A stretch of DNA of 29,318 nucleotides, taken from Branchiostoma floridae (Eukaryota; Chordata; Leptocardii; Amphioxiformes; Branchiostomatidae). The stretch's first letter is position 1; every line of letters begins with the position of its first letter. Shown here in pieces: positions 19,765 to 28,700 of the stretch. The stretch spans positions 2,763,705 to 2,793,022 of the forward strand of contig NC_049991.1 in assembly GCF_000003815.2 (NCBI RefSeq). Direction: 5' to 3'. The notes under the pieces were generated by a model. That model made no database searches and was not told where the DNA came from. It worked only from the letters and a program-made list of their open reading frames with translations. Position numbers and translations under genes: made by a program.

Positions 19765-22700
19765 GTACATGTTGTATTTTATTATGATTATGAAATGTTG
19801 TTTCTCTCAAGCTCTCATATATTTTTTGTACATGTTTTTTTTTAACTTAATAGAAAGTATGTAAACTATATTGTATGAATTTGCTTTCCATATACATCTT
19901 TATATATGTTGGTGATATCATACTACTACCATATGTATCTCAACATCTCCATTTCATTTCCAAGAAAACAATTTTTGAAGGCAACTTCTTCAACAATTTT
20001 TTTCTTTGCACTTTCATATCAGTTTTAGGGTTCCCAGAGGATGTCATCAATAATATAGAATAGAAGAGTCAATGACAAATATATCTTAAGATAATGAATC
20101 TTATTGTACACAGAATGGATTGAGCTTGCCAACAGCCTGTTGAAGAAGGTCCACCTGCTGCTGAGGGTCAGACAGCTGACCGACTGTGATGGTCATCTGC
20201 TGGTCAGTCTGTACGAGGGGATCCTTGGGGATAAACCACCGGGTGAGTGAGGACCAGAACCAGGGCTCTAGCCAGCTTGAAATTTAGTCAGCCAATTCCC
20301 ATTGTCGCGAAAACCGCGAAAATTAAGTTGGAAAGACTGAACTGAGACCTTGAAAAACGGGTTTTTAATGAGATTATCGTATGCAAAAGGGCACCGACAC
20401 ACATTGTCAACAATCATAACAATAGCAAAACAAACAGTGTGCGGCTTTTCTGGCCGTGGACGGCGTCCCCAAGCCGCCAGTAGCTTCCACCATGGATTTA
20501 TGTCCGTCAGGGTTGACGGAATGGTTTTAACGGTGCACACACCAGTTCTTCCGCGACCGGGGTCCGCGGTAGTGCGCGACCAAAAAGTGACGAAAGGCTT
20601 CCGAGGGTCCATGTTTGAGTTGATATTTCTCATTATTTCCTGCGAAATGACATTAAACGGTTACATGGCTGAAAAGCGTAGGAAATGGTGTGTTTTTGGT
20701 GCAAATTGTGTTTTGGTCCGCGCGTGGCTTCCACGATATCCCTACGCCTGAATGTAAACAGGCCGGTGACCTAGATTGACCTCTGAAGCGCTGTGTGAAG
20801 CCAAGTTGTAATGCCGCGTGATGATTAAAAAAACTGTAGTACTAGAATTTTCTTTATAATTGGCTGGATTACTCTTTAGGTTTTCCTCTTTCTGACAGTA
20901 TCAGTCGTCTTTGCCGGAAAAATCGTCTTCATGTTTTTCTTTCAATGCCAAAATGCCCGATTTTTGGCATTACTTTTTACATGAAAATAATGTTTTGTCC
21001 CTCTAATTTTTTAAAATTAAAGAAGTTGAAGGATCGAAACTCAGTTGATCTTGTAGCTAAAGGAATATCCTTTCACCATATATACAGTTATTTTGCTTCA
21101 GGATAATTCCCTGGTAGAGCTGGTCGCTAGACTTTAGGGTATGCCGCCTCCAATGGCACCCCCAAATAAACTGGTGTGTGCCCCCTTAAGATTTTTCCGT
21201 CATACGCAGCAAATTTCCGTCAATTGACGGAAAAACGGACGCTGGCTAGAGCCCTGACCAGAACAGAAGTGTTAAGCTCCAAGCTAGAAAATGAAGGTGG
21301 ATTTTCTCTTCCAGTATGTAATTGTATGTCACTGCATGTAGGTTACCTTTATGCAGAAATTCATGTAATTTATATCTTCAGGGTACCAATTCTCACTAAC
21401 CATTATACTATTTATAGGGAGTTTAAAGTTAAAATACTGTTAAACCTGCTCAAGAGGACCACTAGAAAAATTATGGTTCATGTGGAAAATGTGCAGATGT
21501 CGGCACGCTGAGGCACCAAATACTTGTTTGTGTTTTTTTAGCACATTTTTGACTGAATAGGTGAAGAGGCCAGGTAAGTAATATCAAGGTCTTTATAAAG
21601 GTCTTCATTCATTCAATATCGTGAAAATTGCCTATCCCAAGGGATAGAACCTGAGTCCCAAACTCTAAGTCTGACCATTACGTCACACTGATGCCACTCA
21701 TTCCCCCAGACCACTCTGGGGACTGATCAAATGTGGTCTATGGACCACCTTATGGTGACATTGGCCAGGTGGTCCTTATGTAGAGATCGCCAATTGTACA
21801 GGTTAAACTGTACACTAAAGACTTAGTCTTAAATCTACATACACGATACAGCACACTAAAGTTTAATACATACTAGCTTTATGAGGTCTAAGTCTAAGTC
21901 TAGCCTATGATCTTTGTGTTTAGATTGTATAGTGGACCCCCTGACCAAGGAAGACCACATCCACAACGTCCAGAGTGTGATAGACTCCTTAGCCCTGGAC
22001 TATCTCCACGTGAACCTGTCCCACACTATGGGGGAGGTTTATAAGATCTAAGTCTAGTCTATCTTTGTGTTTAGATTGTATAGTGGACCCCCTGACCAAG
22101 GAAGACCACATCCACAACGTCCAGAGTGTCATAGACTCCTTAGCCCTGGACTATCTCCATGTGAACCTGTCACACATCACGGGGGAGGGGGTAGTCTCGG
22201 GGGACTCCGAGAGCATCAGGAACCTGCTGGAGATATTTGAAGGCCTGTTCGAGTACCTGGCGGAGGAGATTGAAAGTGACTCTGAACAGGAAGGTAGGAT
22301 GCTGCGGTGTTCTTTTGTGTTGTTTGTTACTGGTGTGTCTGTAATTGTTTGAATAGTGCAGAGTGACAGGTTGTGAGGTGGAAGATGGTGTAACTGGAGT
22401 CTGGCAGGATGGGAAGGTTGATTTGGCCTGGGTCCAAAGTTGGTCCTGTAGGCTGTCAGGAAAAAACATACACAGAATCAGCAGGAAATTCACAATTAAA
22501 TGACTAAAATGAGAAATTCATAAAAACTTAACTTTTCTGTTGTTGTTAAATTTTAGCAGTTCACTCACCTGTTACCAATACAAGAAGTCACACATGTATT
22601 TGAACTGGAATACATGTAGTTGTTAAAGTTGGTCTTATTTGTTGCCCTCAGTAGTTTTGCTAGATTGTTTTCTCTAAAAACTATAATTTCTAACTTTGTG

Positions 22701-25700
22701 TTTTTTCCTGTTTGACATAGATGAGGGTGCACCCCAGGACCCATATGCCTTCTCCCAACAGGGACAGTCCATTATAACTGATGTACTGGATCAAGAGTTG
22801 GGTACTTCTCATAGGTGAGCAGTACAAATTTTGTCTTATTGTCCTGTTATTGATATTATGAATCCTCCTGGATTTTTGGGTTGCAATGCATTAAATTCAC
22901 ACTTGCAGATGCAAACATATTTTGCTTGGCACAACTTGATTTTAAACCTACGTATCACAGTGCGCAATCTGAAATTTTGCAGTTGGAACACTGCTTTCCC
23001 CCCAGCCACATGCATAGGCTTTTGCATCTATATTTGTATTTCTCGATAAAACATAAGTAGTTACATGTAACTAGAAGAAAAGATAATGAATAAGAAGCTG
23101 GTTTGAAGAAAGTAATAACTTGGAAATGAAATGTTGACGGCATAACCTTGCTTTGGACTCATGTTGCTGCCTGAATGACCTGGCTGAAAAAAGTACTAGT
23201 ATGTCGAGCACTACCAACCAGGCTTTTAGCTAGGATTTTATAATAGGGAGTCCAAACTTATTGGTGAGTCGCGGTAAGTGACTATTGTAGGGGGGTCTGG
23301 GGGCATCCACCTTCCATGGTGCAGAGTTTTTGATGGTTTTAAGTTAAAACAGCACTTGCATTCTAAGGTATCCCAAGAGGCAAAAATACTGTTACAGATG
23401 TCACAGTAGAAGACTGTGACCACAGGTGACCTGGTAGCATCCCTGGTCAATCAGAATTTCATGCTTGTCAGAGGATTTTCTCCCCAGTATAGGGCATCCA
23501 GGGGCATCAAATTTCTCGTTATTCTAAGAAAAGTGCGTGCGTTGACGCATGCCTGGCTTGAAGCCTGCTGCTAACCTGATGAAATTTAAACTATCAACTG
23601 TCCTCATTTTGCCCATCTCCAGGACAGAGAGACCTGCCCCCCCTGCCACAGTGTCTGCTGCACCAGTACAGGACAGTCTGGAGGAGGGCTCCACAGATGA
23701 CCTGATAGAGCTGGGGGATAGCAGATATGTACACACTCGCAGTCCTGTCAGACCAACCGCAACAAGTTAGTAACAAAAGTACTCAGTACACAATCCATTA
23801 CTTTGCTCCAATTAGGAGTGAAGTATGCTGAATCAGAGTTAAACTGTAATTTCCCAAACAAGGATTTTGACTTACCCAAATTTTTGCCTGTCCAACAGTT
23901 TTTGTCAAGGAATGAGCAATCCTTCTGTGATGCCACGTTATGCAGATAGAACATGTGACTTTGTGAGCAGTGGATCATAAGTTGCAGAAAGTCTATGGCG
24001 CCTCCCATCTCTGCTAAGGGATGGTTGTATTAAAGCTCTAACGTGAATGGCTGCAAAGATGCCTGGTTCTGTGTTCCAGAATTCTTATACTTTGTCCAGT
24101 AAAATTGAGTGAATTTTTCACTGATTTATGTATTCTATCTGCATAACTTAACATCACAGAAGCAGTGGTTTGCCCATTCCCAGACAAAGACTAAAAGTTG
24201 GTCAGTTAAACATTTTGATAATTCCAAATCCTTGTGTTGGAATCTATGGTTTAGCTCTGATTCAGAGTGGATTTACTAACACAGATGAACTTTCAAGTTA
24301 AAGAGTGGAGTATGATCTGTGTGTTTGTATGTATTTCATTGATTCTCAATATACACATTAGCCATACTTTTGCAGTGCTGCTATCTTTGTATGGGGGACC
24401 TGAAGGCTCACTATTTTGCAAAGAAGTATGGGGCTTTGCTTAAAAGCAAAGATTAAGCCTAATTTGTCTTCCACTTTTACAGTGAATAAATGAATGAATG
24501 AAGTTTTATTAACATGTATTGTGACCTCTTTCATTTTACCTTTACTTTTCCCAGGGCTTGAGGACACCTACAGTAAAGCAACAACAAGCCAACCAACCAC
24601 AGTTCCCAGTACAGTTCCGTCCACATCTGTCTCCGTTCAACCACCGCCAACCACAAACATCACACCCTCTGCCATTCCTACACCCATCCTCCCAACAACA
24701 AGACCAGAAGACACATCGGACTTGAGAAGGATCTCCACAGTTCCTCCTTCTATAGCCATCCCGATCTCTGTCACAAGAACTCCTACTCACAGAGATGTTG
24801 GGGATATCAACACCACTCTGCCTAGCAGGAGAATTCCTACCTATTCCAATGCAGTAGAGCCCCCTCTAGTCCCTATTACATCAACAAGACCAACCAAAGA
24901 ACCACAGCCATATGTTGGTGAGTTATCTCAGGGTTTGGGTGTCACACAGCCTCTGATTGGTGAGGAGAGACTTGTAGGACAGAGAGAAGAACTTGAAAGC
25001 CAATCAGCTATCAGAACACACAGGGATGCTGAAAGAGACCAAACGGCTCCGAAGAGAGTGCACTTTACAGATGGCACAGGCAGGACTCCCACGAGGAAGA
25101 CAGCAGGGATGGACAGAAGGAGGGATGGGGAGGAGGAGGAGAGGAGGATGGAGGAAGAAGAGGAAGTGCTGGACCACCAGAGGAGGCTGAGACAACTGGA
25201 GGAATTCCTGGAGAGATCACGGTAATATAAGGGAGCCTTTTTTTTGCAGTTGCTTGCACAAATGTATATGTATGAGAGTTGATTCTTTCCTCAGATGCCT
25301 GACATCTTTAGCATTGCAATCATCCTACAGTGTGATATCTGGAGCATCAAAGTTCCCATTTAGAACTTTGTTCTTGTTCCATTTAGTTCCTGTGCTTGAC
25401 TTGACATAATTGTACATTGTATAAGCTCTTGGAGAAGTTATAAGGGATGGATGGATGATGGATGGATGGGTGAGCAGACTGCAGAACAGAAGTTGTGGAG
25501 CAAGAAGGCACTTTGAATGTTTCTATCTACCTCCAATCATATATATGTGTATATATGAATGGTTTATTAGCGCCAAAACTGTGCGCACATACATGCACAT
25601 AACATTGCAGCCATACAAGGCTGAATTGGTGTATGATACACGATACATTAGTTAAAAACTTCATGAAGATTCATTTAACGATGACACAATGAAAGGAAGT

Positions 25701-28700
25701 CTGCTATTTTGGAATCTAGATGACCTGCATCTAAACTGTGAGTAGTTGTCCTTTGTACGTGGTTCCCTCCCATGAACACTACCCTGTTTCGGGGGTAACC
25801 ATCCAGAGAAAAGTGGGGACTTCGACACAGACAGTGCAAATTTCAAACAAAGACTGCGACGTCTCACGTACAGAGAAGCAAGTGACAGCTGTTCTAGGGC
25901 TCTGTCGTAGCTAACATAGTGTCTACCTAGAATTATTCTGCACGCCCTCTTTTGTACAGCTTCAATACACTTTGACTGATATGATATGCATGTCTCTTAT
26001 GGTCATGGACAACAAGTGTATACACAAATAGATCGGGGTTTTACATGTAGGATNNNNNNNNNNNNNNNNNNNNNNNNNNNNNNNNNNNNNNNNNNNNNNN
26101 NNNNNNNNNNNNNNNNNNNNNNNNNNNNNNNNNNNNNNNNNNNNNNNNNNNNNNNNNNNNNNNNNNNNNNNNNNNNNNNNNNNNNNNNNNNNNNNNNNNN
26201 NNNNNNNNNNNNNNNNNNNNNNNNNNNNNNNNNNNNNNNNNNNNNNNNNNNNNNNNNNNNNNNNNNNNNNNNNNNNNNNNNNNNNNNNNNNNNNNNNNNN
26301 NNNNNNNNNNNNNNNNNNNNNNNNNNNNNNNNNNNNNNNNNNNNNNNNNNNNNNNNNNNNNNNNNNNNNNNNNNNNNNNNNNNNNNNNNNNNNNNNNNNN
26401 NNNNNNNNNNNNNNNNNNNNNNNNNNNNNNNNNNNNNNNNNNNNNNNNNNNNNNNNNNNNNNNNNNNNNNNNNNNNNNNNNNNNNNNNNNNNNNNNNNNN
26501 NNNNNNACACAAATAGATGGGGTTTTACATGTAGGATAGATTTCTGAACAAATGTTTCTTTGCAGTTTGTGTTATGTAATGATTTATGTTAATGCTTCAT
26601 GTGACTACTAACGGTACTGCATTTAGCCCATTTGGGCAAGAATGTGCAGATAAAATCATATACTCATTCATAATATTGAAGTAGAATAACACATTCTAGG
26701 TTCATCTTTCCCATTGTATTGCCCACCTAAGTGAGGACAGGGCTCGAAATTCATTTTTGGGATTAGGTGCACTGGTGCACCCAACTTAAGAAATTGGGTG
26801 CACCAAAAAATTTTTGGGTGCACCACTTAAATTGAAGTAATAACCTAGTAATAAAACTTAGTTACAAGCTATCAAATTCTTACACAAGTACCATGAATAA
26901 TGATGGTAGGCATTTTTATTATCATTTTTAATGCTTAGATGTCAAGAATATGACATGTACTAGTATACTTTGATATCTTTACATACGCAACCTAAAAAAA
27001 TATTTGGGTGCACCTTGTGAAAAGAAAAGAATTGGGTGCACAGCTCCAATTTTGGGTGCCCCAGGGTGCACATGCACCCATTATTTCGAGCCCTGGAGGA
27101 GGTTTGTTGCCTGATGGTTCGAGAGGATGAAGAGTTGTCCCAGCACAATGACAGTGCTGTAGACTATGAGACAGATACAGACACCAGTGGGGAGACAGAC
27201 ACCAGTAGTGGTGTGTAATGTTTTATATTTTCTAGTGAGGAGGTTCATCGCCTGATGGTACGAGAGGATGAAGAGTTGTCCCAGCACAGTGACAGTGCTG
27301 TAGACTATGAGACAGATACAGACACCAGTGGGGAGACAGACACCAGTAGTGGTGTAATGTTTTATATTTTCTAGTGAGGAGGTTCATCGCCTGATGGTAC
27401 GAGAGGATGGAGAGTTGTCCCAGCACAATGACAGTGCTGTAGACTATGAGACAGATACAGACACCAGTGGGGAGACAGACACCAGTAGTGGTGTAATGTT
27501 TTATATTTTCTAGTGAGGAGGTTCATCGCCTGATGGTACGAGAGGATGGAGAGTTGTCCCAGCACAGTGACAGTGCTGTAGACTATGAGACAGATACTGA
27601 CACCAGTGGGGAGACAGACACCAGTAGTGGTGTAATGTTTTATATTTTCTAGTGAGGAGGTTCATCGCCTGATGGTACGAGAGGATGGAGAGTTGTCCCA
27701 GCACAGTGACAGTGCTGTAGACTATGAGACAGAGGACACCAGTGGAGAGACAGACACCAGTAGTGGTGTAATGTTTTATATTTTCCTTAGTGAGGAGGTT
27801 CGTCGCCTGATGGTACGAGAGGATGAAGAGTTGTCCCAGCACAGTGACAGTGCTGTAGACTATGAGACAGATACTGACACCAGTGGAGAGACAGACACCA
27901 GTAGTAGTGTGTAATGTTTTATATTTTCTAGTGAGGAGGTTCGTCGGCTGATGGTACGAGAGAATGAAGAGTTGTCCCAGCACAGTGACAGTGCTGTAGA
28001 CTATGAGACAGACACCAGTAGTAGTGTGTAATGTTTTCTATTTTCCTTAGTGAGGAGGTTCGTCAGCTGATGGTACGAGAGGATGAAGAGTTGTCCCAGC
28101 ACAGTGACAGTGCTGTAGACTATGAGACAGATACTGACACCAGTGGGGAGACAGACACCAGTAGTGGTGTAATGTTTTATATTTTCTAGTGAGGAGGTTC
28201 ATCGCCTGATGGTACGAGAGGATGAAGAGTTGTCCCAGCACAGTGACAGTGCTGTAGACTATGAGACAGATACTGACACCAGTGGAGAGACAGACACCAG
28301 TAGTAGTGTGTAATGTTTTATATTTTCTAGTGAGGAGGTTCGTCGGCTGATGGTACGAGAGGATGAAGAGTTGTCCCAGCACAGTGACAGTGCTGTAGAC
28401 TATGAGACAGACACCAGTAGTGGTGTAATGTTTTCTATTTTCCTTAGTGAGGAGGTTCGTCGGCTGATGGTACGAGAGAATGAAGAGTTGTCCCAGCACA
28501 GTGACAGTGCTGTAGACTATGAGACAGACACCAGTAGTAGTGTGTAATGTTTTCTATTTTCCTTAGTGAGGAGGTTCGTCAGCTGATGGTACGTGAAGAT
28601 GAAGAGTCGTCCCAGCACAGTGACAGTGCTGTAGACTATGAGACAGATACAGACACCAGTGGGGAAACAGACACCAGTAGTGGTGTGTAATGTTTTATAT

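Noticed and set aside
20268-20751. 133- and 121-codon frames on opposite strands inside the hAT element
   Set aside because: They overlap each other, start and end inside a non-autonomous element, and show no transposase or other motif.
21430-21830. Possible TIR pair around GAGGACCAC / GGTGGTCC words
   Set aside because: Only short matches (TTAAACCTG, GGACCAC) could be aligned, with no clear ends or target duplication.
24494-24554. ATG-initiated extension upstream of CEP95 coding exon 6
   Set aside because: The sequence ends in a polypyrimidine tract and CCCAG acceptor, and the upstream exon phase fits splicing at 24555. The ATG is intronic.
25962-26516. Long open frames across the second N run
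   Set aside because: Same reason: unknown bases read as open.
27510-28499. Minus-strand open frames of 150-157 codons through the exon array
   Set aside because: They arise because 141-bp units are a multiple of three and lack stops on that strand. The peptide is the antisense of the acidic exon and has no family features.
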